Source: Mycobacterium saskatchewanense (lineage in GTDB: Bacteria > Actinomycetota > Actinomycetes > Mycobacteriales > Mycobacteriaceae). Taken from it: a DNA stretch of 64,000 bases. Positions 27,365-35,790 of this stretch are shown piece after piece (position 1 is the first letter of the stretch; every line of letters starts with the position of its first letter). The stretch is from contig NZ_AP022573.1 in NCBI RefSeq assembly GCF_010729105.1, forward strand, positions 248,001 to 312,000, read 5' to 3'. The position numbers were made by a program, and so were the translations under genes. The notes under the pieces are model-generated. The model searched no databases, was not told the DNA's origin, and saw only the letters and a list, made by a program, of their open reading frames with translations.

Positions 27365-27970
27365 AACCCAGATCCTCCCAAGATCGGGAGTCTCCGGAAA
27401 CGCCGGGACGGCTCACCAGGCGTCTCCGTGTTGGCTTCCGATAGACGGAAGTCGGGTGGAAATTTGTTGTCGTTGCCCTAGATGTGAGTCAGGCGCGTCG
27501 GTGGCAACTGGCTGTTCGGCGACACCCCCGTGTTCGAGTCGCCGTGACGGGTCCCGCTGTTGTGGATGGCATTCACATGGTGTGTCGGTGCTGTCATCAT
27601 TACCGTCGCGGCGCTAGGACGCACCGCCGTCATGTTGTGGTTGCTGCATTTTCTCCTGCTGGCGGTGCCAGCCGGGGTGTTCGGACCAATGCCTGAAGCC
27701 GGAACATTTGGGCGATACTTTGTCATTCCGGTCGCGGTCATCATTGTGCTGCTCGTCGCGGTTATCGGCGCCCGTAAATGGGTCAAGACCGCGGTGTTGT
27801 GGTTAGCATTCGGTGTCGGGGGAATGCTTATCGACTTCGCCCCCGCACCCTATCGGTACAGGCCGGACTTGACAGGTCTACACCAGTGCGTGAAGCGGGG
27901 CGGGCCGGTCTGTCGTCAACGTATCTACGACGACGGACGGTGGGTGGAGCTGCGCCGATAGGCGGTCCCG

Positions 27971-28465
27971 TCAAACGGGAATCTCGCCGACGACCACATT
28001 GGCTCTTTCGGGTGATTCGCCCGCCAGCTTGAAGAGCCATTTATCGAGCATCAAGAACCGGCCGACCCAGACAATTCCCAAGCCAAGGATCTGAGCTACA
28101 AACACGGCGACCGCACGCGCGACGCTTGATTCACCAGCCATCGTGCTCTCGACGATGTTGGTGAACAGTGTGGCCAGAAGGACGCCGAGCATGACGGCCA
28201 CCCAGAACACCAGAACCTGGCTGCGCAAGTTCCCGCTGGACGTCAGCCGCCAGACGAAGTGCTTGTTGGCGAAGAAGTTCGGAACCGTTACGAGGGCCGC
28301 GGCCAAAATCGAGGCGGTCGTGTAATTGTTCAGCCACAGTCCCAGGATCTGCACGAGTCCTTGGCCGATTGGGACGAAGACCGCCGACACGCCGGCGTAG
28401 CGCAACTTCTTGCGACTTTCCTCAGCACTGATGTACCTGATGAGGTCCGAAGACAACAGGGCCAT
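27971..28465 (-). CDS. GtrA-family membrane protein
   Basis: 164 aa from ATG 28465 (the frame allows a start at 28546, adding a hydrophilic 27 residues). Four transmembrane helices with LRYAGVSAVFVPIGQGLVQI and VPNFFANKHFVWRLTSSGNL, the N-K-x-x-V/T-F/W pattern of GtrA proteins. GtrA-like proteins are proposed flippases or partners for polyprenyl-phosphate-linked sugars, often beside GT2 enzymes; a DPM-like GT2 domain is at 32.8-33.6 kb. Convergent with the pseudogene at 27961. Confidence 0.85.
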   Translation of the reverse strand: MALLSSDLIRYISAEESRKKLRYAGVSAVFVPIGQGLVQILGLWLNNYTTASILAAALVTVPNFFANKHFVWRLTSSGNLRSQVLVFWVAVMLGVLLATLFTNIVESTMAGESSVARAVAVFVAQILGLGIVWVGRFLMLDKWLFKLAGESPERANVVVGEIPV

Positions 28466-28546
28466 GAGCCGCAACTTACTCGTTGGTCTGACGCCCGGGG
28501 CGCAAACCAGTGATTTCTCATAACTGTTCAGACGCTGCTTGCCCAA

Positions 28547-28992
28547 GCGACCTCCTGGCGGCTACGCCGCTGATCATGGCGGGCGGTTTCGCGCGGATGG
28601 TCGGCCTCACCGCGCCGTCGTCACGGTCGGTGAAGTCGCACTGGCTTGGTCCCTCAAGACGTCAAAGTGACCGTTTGAACGGGCCCCCAGTTATACGCTG
28701 TGGACGGCGGGGACGAACCGACGCGGGGCGTGGCCAACGCGACGACAGAGGGCGACATCGGCACAGTGGTCGGTGGCATGCCATCGACCCACGCAGCAGA
28801 TGGTCGATCGTCATCGCAGGCGGCTGGAAACGCACCGGAGACGGAGGGGTTACGTCGGACGATGGACGCATTGTTGCGGCCGCCCAAGACGGCCGCCGCA
28901 TGCACGACCCGCGGAAAAGGGTCGTAGCGTTTGTAGCTTCAAGTGAGGAAGGGACGCTCGGAAGACCGTCCCGCTACCGATAAGAGGACGGG
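28547..28992. other. Intergenic region, no confident gene
   Basis: A 157-codon open frame (28510-28983) lacks recognisable domains and has Arg/Gly-rich composition like a chance GC-rich frame. The palindrome GCGGCCG-cccaaga-CGGCCGC lies near 28877-28897. Probably the promoter region of the methyltransferase at 28993. Confidence 0.4.
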
Positions 28993-29679
28993 ATGGCGGA
29001 GCCGCACCGCGAGCTGAATGACGAGCTGGATCGCCTGTATGCAGTGCGGTTCCAGGAGGATGAACGCGCTTCAAAAACACGGCTGTGGCGCGTCATCTGC
29101 GAGACTTTCTTCTCGCGATACGTGCCCCAGGACGGCTGCGTGGTCGATCTCGGCGCTGGTTATTGCGACTTCTCCAACCACATCAATGCCCGGCGGCGCA
29201 TCGCGGTGGACTTGAACCCGGACACTGCACGCTTCGCCGCGCCTGGCGTCGAGGTCGTGCGGTCACCGCTCGAACAGCTGTCCGAAGTCGTAGAGCCGGG
29301 GACAGTGGATCTGGCGTTCGCGAGCAATGTGTTCGAGCACCTCCCCAACCCTGATGCCCTGCTCAAGGTGTTAGCGAACGTCCGTACCGTGCTCCGGCCC
29401 GGCGGCCGCATCATCATCATGCAGCCGAACGTGCGGCTGGTAGGTGGTGCCTTCTGGGATTTCTTCGACCACACGCTGCCGCTCAGCGAGCGGGGGATGA
29501 CCGAGGCGCTCGAAGTTGCAGGCTTCCGGGTCCTGGAGTGCCGCGCCAGGTTCCTGCCGTACACGACGAAAAGCCGGCTTCCGCAGTGGGCGTTCCTCGT
29601 GAAGTTGTACCTAGGGTTTAGGCCTTTTCAGTTCCTCCTGGGCAAACAAATGCTCTTGGTCGCGACTCCGGTCGACTGA
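28993..29679 (+). CDS. Class I SAM-dependent methyltransferase
   Basis: 228 aa. Motif I VVDLGAGYCDFSNHI (about residues 51-65), motif II IAVDLNPD, then LAFASNVFEHLPNPDALLKV and VLRPGGRIIIMQPN. The C-terminus (FLPYTTKSRLPQWAF, GKQMLLVATP) closely parallels the N-terminal domain of the MT-GT2 fusion at 32160, so the two are paralogues. Probably methylates a sugar hydroxyl or carboxyl of the surface glycan; the exact acceptor is unknown. Confidence 0.9.
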   Translation: MAEPHRELNDELDRLYAVRFQEDERASKTRLWRVICETFFSRYVPQDGCVVDLGAGYCDFSNHINARRRIAVDLNPDTARFAAPGVEVVRSPLEQLSEVVEPGTVDLAFASNVFEHLPNPDALLKVLANVRTVLRPGGRIIIMQPNVRLVGGAFWDFFDHTLPLSERGMTEALEVAGFRVLECRARFLPYTTKSRLPQWAFLVKLYLGFRPFQFLLGKQMLLVATPVD

Positions 29680-29854
29680 CGAGGCCTGCTGCACCGTTCC
29701 CGGCGGTTCTTCGAGGTTTTACCGGAAACGCTGCGTATTGCCGCGCGGATCTCGTACGCTCCTACACACAGCAACCCGTGAATGCAAGGGACAGTGTTGT
29801 CACGCCAAGACACCGGGCGAGGCAGAGTCAAAACTGGGGGAGGCGACGGTTCGC

Positions 29855-31114
29855 ATGGCCACACAATCGGATAAGCGAATCTGCATTATCGGCGGCGCAG
29901 GGCACGTGGGGCTACCACTTGCGCTAGTCCTCGCGGATGAAGGCTTCAGCGTAGACATCCTGGATACGAACGCCGCGGCCCTTAAGTCAATCATGGCGGG
30001 CCGCATGCCATTTGTAGAGGAAGGGGCAGGCGATCTCCTCAAGCGTCTGCTGCCCACGGGACGCATCACTGCCACCACCGATTCATGGGCGGTGCGGAAT
30101 TCGGACATTGTGATCTGCGTCGTGGGGACGCCTGTTGACGAATACCTGACGCCGCAGGCGCACACCTTCTTCCGCATCATCGACGAGATCAGCCCCTACT
30201 TCCGCGACGGGCAGACGCTGGTCCTCAGAAGCACCGTCTATCCGGGGCTGACTCAGCGAGTCCACGACATGTTCCAGGAGCGCGGCATCGGGGTCCACGT
30301 CACTTTCTGCCCCGAGCGCATCGCCCAAGGACACTCCATTCGCGAGCTGAGGATCATCCCGCAAATCATCAGCGGGTTCGATGCCGAGGGCCGCCGAATC
30401 GTTCGCGAGCTGTTCTCGCGGATCGCGAGTGAGATCATCGAGGTGGAGCCTCAGGAGGCCGAACTCGCCAAACTGTTCTGCAATGCCTACCGCTACATCC
30501 AATTTGCAGTCGCCAACCAGTTCTACCTACTCAGCCGAGAGGCCGGGCTGGACTTCAACCGCGTCCATCATGCGGCCACCTACAAGAACGGTCGCGTCGA
30601 CAGCATGCCCAGAGCCGGATTGGCGGCAGGGCCTTGCCTGCTCAAGGACACGATGCAGCTGGCGGCCTTCAGTAACAACAACTTCATGCTTGGACACGCG
30701 GCGATGCTCATCAACGAGGGCCAGCCTCAATTCATCGTCAACATGCTCAAACGCCGAATCGATCTGCGAGACAAGACTGTCGGCATCCTGGGCATGACCT
30801 TCAAGGCCGATTGTGATGACACGCGAGACTCACTCAGCTTCAAAGTTCGGCATCTGCTCTTGCTCGAAGCCAAGAAGGTGATGCTGCACGACCCGTTCCT
30901 GGACGGTCCCGACTATTACCCCTTGGACGCTGTCTTGGCGCATGCCGACGCTGTCGTCGTTGGCGTGCCGCACTCGATCTACCGGGGCCTTCAAATCCCC
31001 GCGGGCAAGATAGTTGAGGATGTCTGGGGGTGCCTTGACATCGGGCAGCTTGACGAGGGTCCGGTCCAAGATGCCCCGCTGGCGGCGCTCGGTACGAAAG
31101 CAGCGGCCCAGTGA
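29855..31114 (+). CDS. UDP-glucose/UDP-ManNAc 6-dehydrogenase family
   Basis: 419 aa from ATG 29855; upstream in-frame codons back to 29738 lack family similarity. NAD-binding Rossmann motif ICIIGGAGHVGLPLALVLAD (G-x-G-x-x-G in the variant GGAGHVG), CVVGTPVDE, RSTVYPGLT, FCPERIAQGHSI, central AELAKLFCNAYRYIQFAVAN, and the catalytic Cys in GPCLLKDT (about residue 265). The C-terminal domain has GILGMTFKADCDDTRDS. Two-step NAD-dependent oxidation of a UDP-hexose to a uronic acid. It overlaps the epimerase gene by 4 bp, suggesting uronic acid formation followed by epimerisation or further conversion. Confidence 0.92.
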   Translation: MATQSDKRICIIGGAGHVGLPLALVLADEGFSVDILDTNAAALKSIMAGRMPFVEEGAGDLLKRLLPTGRITATTDSWAVRNSDIVICVVGTPVDEYLTPQAHTFFRIIDEISPYFRDGQTLVLRSTVYPGLTQRVHDMFQERGIGVHVTFCPERIAQGHSIRELRIIPQIISGFDAEGRRIVRELFSRIASEIIEVEPQEAELAKLFCNAYRYIQFAVANQFYLLSREAGLDFNRVHHAATYKNGRVDSMPRAGLAAGPCLLKDTMQLAAFSNNNFMLGHAAMLINEGQPQFIVNMLKRRIDLRDKTVGILGMTFKADCDDTRDSLSFKVRHLLLLEAKKVMLHDPFLDGPDYYPLDAVLAHADAVVVGVPHSIYRGLQIPAGKIVEDVWGCLDIGQLDEGPVQDAPLAALGTKAAAQ

Positions 31115-32130
31115 AGGTTCTCGTCACTGGCAGCGCCGGGTTCATCAACGGCTACGTCGTCGAGGAGTTGCTTCGTGCCGGGCACGAGGTCGTCGGCATC
31201 GACAACTACTCCAAATACGGCAAGGTCAAGAAGAGCTACGACGACCACCCGAACTACCACTTCGTCGAGGGCGACGTCAAAGACGTGGATTTGATGTTCC
31301 GGCTCGTCGAGGGCTGCGATCAGATGATCGCCAGTGCGGCACGCATCGGTGGCATCACGTATTTCCACGAATATGCTTACGATCTTCTGGCCGAGAATGA
31401 GCGCATCGCGGCGGCCCACTTCGACGCCGCTATCTACGCTTACCGCAAGGGTTGGCTCAAGAAAATCAATGTGATCAGCTCTTCGATGGTCTTCGAGAAT
31501 GCGTCGGTTTTTCCGACGCCCGAGAAGCACATCACTGAATGCCCGCCTCCGACAAGCACTTACGGCTTCCAGAAGCTGGCGTGCGAATATTTCGCGCACG
31601 GTGCGTACGAGCAGTATGGTCTGCCTTACACGATCATTCGGCCGTTCAACTGCGTGGGCACGGGTGAGCAGCGGGCGCTCGGGGGGCGCGAGATACCCAG
31701 CGGCAACGTAAAACTCGCCATGAGCCACGTGGTGCCCGACTTGGTCCAGAAGGTGGCGAAGGGCCAGGACCCGCTGCACATCCTGGGGGATGGAACCCAG
31801 GTGCGGCATTACACCTACGGTGGCGACCTGGCCCGCGGCATCCGCATCTGCATGGAGCATCCGGCCGCGCTCAACGGCGACTTCAATCTCTCCACTCCCG
31901 AGGCGACGACGGTGCTGCAGTTGGCCGAAGTCATCTGGAAGAAGATGCGCCCGGACGCGGAGTTTCGGTACGAGAGTGACCCACCGTTCGAACATGACGT
32001 CCAATTACGTTCCCCGGATGTGCAGAAGGCGTCCGAGGTTCTCGGCTTCGAGGCGACAACCACACTCGAGTCCATGCTGGACGAGGTCATCCCGTGGATT
32101 GTCAACGCCGTCGAAGCCGGAACCATCTGA
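31111..32130 (+). CDS. NAD-dependent nucleotide-sugar epimerase/dehydratase
   Basis: 339 aa, extended SDR family. N-terminal TGSAGFI (residues 6-12) nucleotide-binding motif, GIDNYSKYGKV, active-site Ser in ISSSMVFENA and Y-x-x-x-K in YGFQKLACEYF (about 153-157), then RPFNCVGTGEQRAL. Translationally coupled to the UDP-sugar dehydrogenase upstream. Likely a C4 epimerase or decarboxylase/dehydratase acting on its product, feeding the neighbouring glycosyltransferases. Confidence 0.92.
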   Translation: MKVLVTGSAGFINGYVVEELLRAGHEVVGIDNYSKYGKVKKSYDDHPNYHFVEGDVKDVDLMFRLVEGCDQMIASAARIGGITYFHEYAYDLLAENERIAAAHFDAAIYAYRKGWLKKINVISSSMVFENASVFPTPEKHITECPPPTSTYGFQKLACEYFAHGAYEQYGLPYTIIRPFNCVGTGEQRALGGREIPSGNVKLAMSHVVPDLVQKVAKGQDPLHILGDGTQVRHYTYGGDLARGIRICMEHPAALNGDFNLSTPEATTVLQLAEVIWKKMRPDAEFRYESDPPFEHDVQLRSPDVQKASEVLGFEATTTLESMLDEVIPWIVNAVEAGTI

Positions 32131-32159
32131 CGTGCCCTGGCTGCCGTCGCGGGGGCGCC

Positions 32160-33638
32160 ATGCGCATCGCGGGTGAGCCCGACCTGCAGCAGCCCGACCG
32201 GAATCGCTTCGGCTATGCCCGGGAATCGCGCTCGGCCATCTGGGCCGTCCTAGTTCACGATTTCTTCCAGGCGTGGATCAGGCGCAGCGACACGGTCGTC
32301 CATCTCGGTTGCGGCTCCGGCGAATTTCTGAATCAGGTGAGCGCCGCGCGGCGAATCGGAGTCGACCTCGATCCGGACAGCGAGAGCGCGCTCGAGCCGG
32401 GGATCGATTTTCATCACCGGCGTGCGGACGATCTCGGTTTTCTGGATGACGATTCCGTAGACGTCGTCTTCATCAGCAACTTGCTGGAGCACCTGCAAAG
32501 CAACGAAGAAGTCGAGCGCACCGTCGCCGCGGCCCGCCGAGTGCTCAAATCAGGTGGCTACTTGATCGCGATGGGCCCGAACGTTCGCTTCATCGACGGC
32601 CATCGACGGGACCATACCGTTAGGGTCAGCGATCGGTCGCTCATCGAGTTGCTCGCGTCCTGTGACTTCGAGATCGTGGACAGTTGCGACCGCTTCTTGC
32701 CTTACACGTCGTCCTCGCCGCTACCGCAGTCGCCGATCTTGGCCCGGCTGTATCTACATTCCCCGAGGGCGTGGCCATTCTTCGGGAAGCAGTTCGTGAT
32801 TCGTGCCCGCAAGCCCGGACTTTCATCGGACACGCCTGATCGGCGGTTGGTGAGCGTGGTCATCCCGGTCTACAACGAGGGCGAGAACATCCAACTCTGT
32901 GTCAGGGGGCTCGCCGACGCATTGGCGGACACTCCCCACGAACTGCTGGTGTGTTACGACTTCGACGAAGACACTACGTTGCCCGCGCTGGATTCCATGC
33001 CCGACAAGCCTCCGACGGTGCGTTTGGTTCGCAATTCGCTGGGAAAGGGCGTCGCCAACGCGTTGATCGCCGGGTTCGCAGCAGCGCGCGGTGACGTGGT
33101 CGTCACCACCATGGCTGACCTATCCGACCCGCCGTCGGTAATACCGTTGATGGCTGCCAAGATTCGCGGTGAAGGCGCGGATGTGGTTAGTGGGTCGCGT
33201 TACATGCCTGGTGGCACTCAGCGTGGCGGACCTCGACTCAAAGCGTTGATGTCGCGAACTGCCGGGCTCACCCTGCACTATGTCGGCCGAGTGCCGACTC
33301 ATGACGCCACCACTAACTTCCGCGCTTACCGTCGTCGATTTCTGGAAGAGGTCCCCGTCCAGAGCGTCCGCGGGTTCGAAGTGGGACTCGAGCTTACGAC
33401 CAAGGCCCATCTGCAGGGATACAAGGTCGATGAAGTTGCAAGCAGCTGGGATGACCGAACCGCGGGTGAGAGCAGGTTCGATTTGGTGGGCTGGCTCCCG
33501 GCATATTTGCATTGGTATGGCCTCGTCATGAAGGGGCCCCTGCTGCGTTGGTCGGGGGGTGCATTGGTGGCCTTCGGGATGGCCCAGTTGCTCCGGTACC
33601 GCCGTCGCGCCGATCTGCGGCTAAGCCGACGTACTTAA
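32160..33638 (+). CDS. Fused methyltransferase - GT2 glycosyltransferase
   Basis: 492 aa from ATG 32160 (an in-frame ATG at 32094 would overlap the epimerase). Residues about 1-225: class I methyltransferase (VVHLGCGSGEFLNQVSAARR, GVDLDPDSE, NLLEHLQSNEEVERTV, VLKSGGYLIAMGPN). Residues about 233-470: GT2 domain of dolichol-phosphate-mannose synthase type (VSVVIPVYNEGENIQLCV, VTTMADLSDPPSVIP with the metal-binding Asp pair, SGSRYMPGGTQRGG, TNFRAYRRRFLEEVP). No C-terminal membrane helices beyond a short hydrophobic stretch. The single chain couples sugar transfer with methylation. Confidence 0.9.
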   Translation: MRIAGEPDLQQPDRNRFGYARESRSAIWAVLVHDFFQAWIRRSDTVVHLGCGSGEFLNQVSAARRIGVDLDPDSESALEPGIDFHHRRADDLGFLDDDSVDVVFISNLLEHLQSNEEVERTVAAARRVLKSGGYLIAMGPNVRFIDGHRRDHTVRVSDRSLIELLASCDFEIVDSCDRFLPYTSSSPLPQSPILARLYLHSPRAWPFFGKQFVIRARKPGLSSDTPDRRLVSVVIPVYNEGENIQLCVRGLADALADTPHELLVCYDFDEDTTLPALDSMPDKPPTVRLVRNSLGKGVANALIAGFAAARGDVVVTTMADLSDPPSVIPLMAAKIRGEGADVVSGSRYMPGGTQRGGPRLKALMSRTAGLTLHYVGRVPTHDATTNFRAYRRRFLEEVPVQSVRGFEVGLELTTKAHLQGYKVDEVASSWDDRTAGESRFDLVGWLPAYLHWYGLVMKGPLLRWSGGALVAFGMAQLLRYRRRADLRLSRRT

Positions 33639-33820
33639 CGAAACTTCAAACGGGGGCCTTTAGGGGGGAGGCGATGATGTCCAAGCCTGATACGTGACAC
33701 GGGAAAACCATAAGTGCGGCGATAGTCCGTGGCTGTGAGCTGTAGCAGCACAGCTCGACTCCAGCATCCCGGCGTTCATAGCCTCAAAAGCCCAGGTGCG
33801 CTCTCAGTAGACCCCACGTG

Positions 33821-35461
33821 ATGGACACAACCGCAATGCCTGAACACGTTGAACTGACATGGCGCGGCGCGGCCGCGCGCCGGAAACCGCAACCACCGAC
33901 ATCCTCGGACGGCAGTCGCGACCGGATCGCAGCAGTGCCGCCGGAATCATCGCCCGACACGCCACCGCGACGACAGGGCATGTTCGCCGTTCTCGCGGCA
34001 GTCGCCTGCACCGTCTTCGGTGCCAAGCTTGTCGTCATTTCGGCGCTGGGATCGTCGATGCCCTTGAAGGATCAATGGGACGGCGAGGCCGCGAATCTTT
34101 ACGCGCCCTACCTCAAGGGCGAGCTCTCTCTCGCCGATCTCGTCGCGCCGCACAACCAGCACCGTATACTCTGCAGCCGGCTCCTTACACTGATGCACCT
34201 GGAGTTGGGCGGGGAGTGGAACCCGCGCCTGGAGATGATCCTCGGCGCCGGCGTGCATACCGCCCTGATCACTTATCTCGCGGCGTTGCTCATGCCACTC
34301 GTTGCGCCACGACTCCGTATGCTCCTGGCCTGCTTCACTGCACTCCTGTTCGCGGTTCCGATCGGCTACGAAAATACGCTCTGGGGATTCCAGTCACCGG
34401 TGTACTTCACGCTGTTGTTTGGCGTCGCCGCCTTGGCGGCGTTTGCCCGAGCGCACCCATTTTCGCTGCGCTGGTTTGGCGGATTGACCGCCGCCGTCCT
34501 GAGTTACTTCTCTTTCGGAACAGGCGTCGCAACACTGCTAGGCGGCGGAATGCTCCTTGGCGTCCAGGTTATTGCGGGCGCCCGAGAGCGGCGCGTCCGC
34601 GAATATGCCGCCATCGTCGTCGTCTTGGCATTTGCCGCGGTCGCGATTCTCGATTTGGCGACCGCCAAGCCAAACTCCACTCCGGTGACCTTCATCGAGG
34701 GCTTGCTGCTGCTGACCTTCTCCATCATCGTCGCGTTGATCCCAGCCCTCTGGTATTGCCGGTACACGCTGACGAGGCGGCCGGCCATTGGTGACCGCGC
34801 GTGGGTCTTCATCGGAATTGTTGCTTGGATCGCCATCCAGCTTGCGCTTGTCGCCTACGGTCGCGGAGCCGTGGTCGCGGTCCGATACATGGATATCATC
34901 CTGCTCCTTTACCCGCTAGCACTCGTTGCAGTGCTCGAGTTCGTCCGGGAAAGCGACATGACGCGGTTCGGCAGGCTCGCGCGAGCTGGCACCGTCATGT
35001 GGGTGTTCACCGTTGTGGCCGCCGTCAGCTTTCTGGGCTACTACGCTTCGCTGCTCGGCGCTATGGAATGGAGTAGGTCGGCGGGCCAGGAATTGGTCAA
35101 CGTGCGGGCCTATCTCGCCACGAAGGACGCGGACCACCTCAGGGGCAGAGGCGGAGGAAACGGCAAGTTTGACCTCGCCTACCCGGATCCGCAGCGGCTC
35201 GCCGCACTGCTCGGAGATTCCGATGTGAGGGCGATCTTGCCTCATGCACTCCGACCCGCCGATGCCGATAATCGTGCGGCACGAAGCCGAATGTTGTTGA
35301 AGGGCAAGTTCGACGGCGCCACCTCCGCTGCGGTCAACGGCCTATTCTCGCTCGGACCGGCATTATTGGGGCTAGGGCTGAGCCTGTTCTTTGCGGCGGG
35401 AACACGAGGGAGCCTGCTCAAGACCGCAGTCGGTCGCCTCGATTCGCCACCAACGTCATGA
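33821..35461 (+). CDS. Polytopic membrane protein, GT-C-like candidate
   Basis: 546 aa; GTG 33818 is an in-frame alternative to ATG 33821. The N-terminal about 50 residues are hydrophilic and Pro-rich, then about ten hydrophobic helices. The first luminal loop has MPLKDQWDGEAANLYAPYLK followed by HNQHRILCSRLLTL, an Asp/Glu-bearing loop of the kind found in GT-C polyprenyl-sugar transferases. The C-terminal soluble part (about 440-500) precedes one last helix. No family was firmly recognised. Convergent with the next membrane protein; likely part of glycan assembly. Confidence 0.75.
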   Translation: MDTTAMPEHVELTWRGAAARRKPQPPTSSDGSRDRIAAVPPESSPDTPPRRQGMFAVLAAVACTVFGAKLVVISALGSSMPLKDQWDGEAANLYAPYLKGELSLADLVAPHNQHRILCSRLLTLMHLELGGEWNPRLEMILGAGVHTALITYLAALLMPLVAPRLRMLLACFTALLFAVPIGYENTLWGFQSPVYFTLLFGVAALAAFARAHPFSLRWFGGLTAAVLSYFSFGTGVATLLGGGMLLGVQVIAGARERRVREYAAIVVVLAFAAVAILDLATAKPNSTPVTFIEGLLLLTFSIIVALIPALWYCRYTLTRRPAIGDRAWVFIGIVAWIAIQLALVAYGRGAVVAVRYMDIILLLYPLALVAVLEFVRESDMTRFGRLARAGTVMWVFTVVAAVSFLGYYASLLGAMEWSRSAGQELVNVRAYLATKDADHLRGRGGGNGKFDLAYPDPQRLAALLGDSDVRAILPHALRPADADNRAARSRMLLKGKFDGATSAAVNGLFSLGPALLGLGLSLFFAAGTRGSLLKTAVGRLDSPPTS

Positions 35462-35489
35462 TCGGGACCGTTTCGCCGCGCCTCGCCAG

Positions 35490-35790
35490 CTAGGGCCGCA
35501 CGGCCATCGTGTAGAACCGAAGCCGCGCAGACACACCGGGTCCCAACCAGGATGGATTGCGACCGATTCCGATGGTGCGCGCGGCAATCTGGAGGTTCGT
35601 TCCATTGACCGATTTCGGCGTGTTCACCAGGAATGGCACGGCTGCATTGGCCGCGACGAGGCGGTAGTCGGCGCCGTCCAACTTGAGCGAAAAGGCCATC
35701 AGCGGAGCAATTTTTCCTTGGAAGAGCCGGTCAAACACCGTTTGATGCAAGTCGATTCCCACCAGCACCGCCTCGTCCGGTTTCCGGGGG
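35490..35790 (-). pseudogene. Detached C-terminal part of the 35731 membrane protein
   Basis: Encodes PPRKPDEAVLVGIDLHQTVF, MAFSLKLDGADYRLVAANAA and GPGVSARLRFYTMAV, a compact soluble domain that would follow the membrane protein if the G7 tract had one base more or less. It has no start region of its own inside the overlap that looks natural. Annotated separately because of the frameshift. Confidence 0.65.

Larger units (their letters stand above)
26041..27415 (-). mobile_element. IS3-family insertion sequence (IS6110-like OrfA/OrfB)
   Basis: Terminal inverted repeats: left end TGAGCCGTCCCGG(T) and, on the complementary strand, right end TGAGCCGTCCCGG(C); both continue with TCCGGAGACT after a few mismatches (about 28 bp). 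The triplet CCA flanks both ends (26038-26040 and 27416-27418), a 3-bp target duplication typical of IS3 elements. Two ORFs lie on the minus strand. The element interrupts a membrane-protein gene. The intact ends and TSD suggest fairly recent insertion, although OrfB is frameshifted. Confidence 0.92.
25396..27961 (+). pseudogene. Polytopic membrane protein gene split by IS3 element
   Basis: Left part (about 25396-26040) encodes WKPALFAEDGQLFLAQAHNY, YLQFIPRLIAALLSPAPVT and further hydrophobic segments, broken by at least one frameshift near 25780-25840. Right part (27416-27961) continues with four helices (AFTWCVGAVIITVAALGRTA, LLHFLLLAVPAGVF) and the C-terminus YDDGRWVELRR. Removing the IS (26041-27415) and one CCA rejoins hydrophobic sequence (AAVVIGLIQASPCWLP). 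The start of the luminal loop with Glu-Asp resembles GT-C glycosyltransferases or related glycan membrane proteins. Not functional. Confidence 0.75.

Noticed and set aside
28510..28983. 157-codon open frame upstream of the methyltransferase
   Set aside because: No recognisable domain, Arg/Gly-rich composition and overlap with the GtrA upstream region; probably chance.
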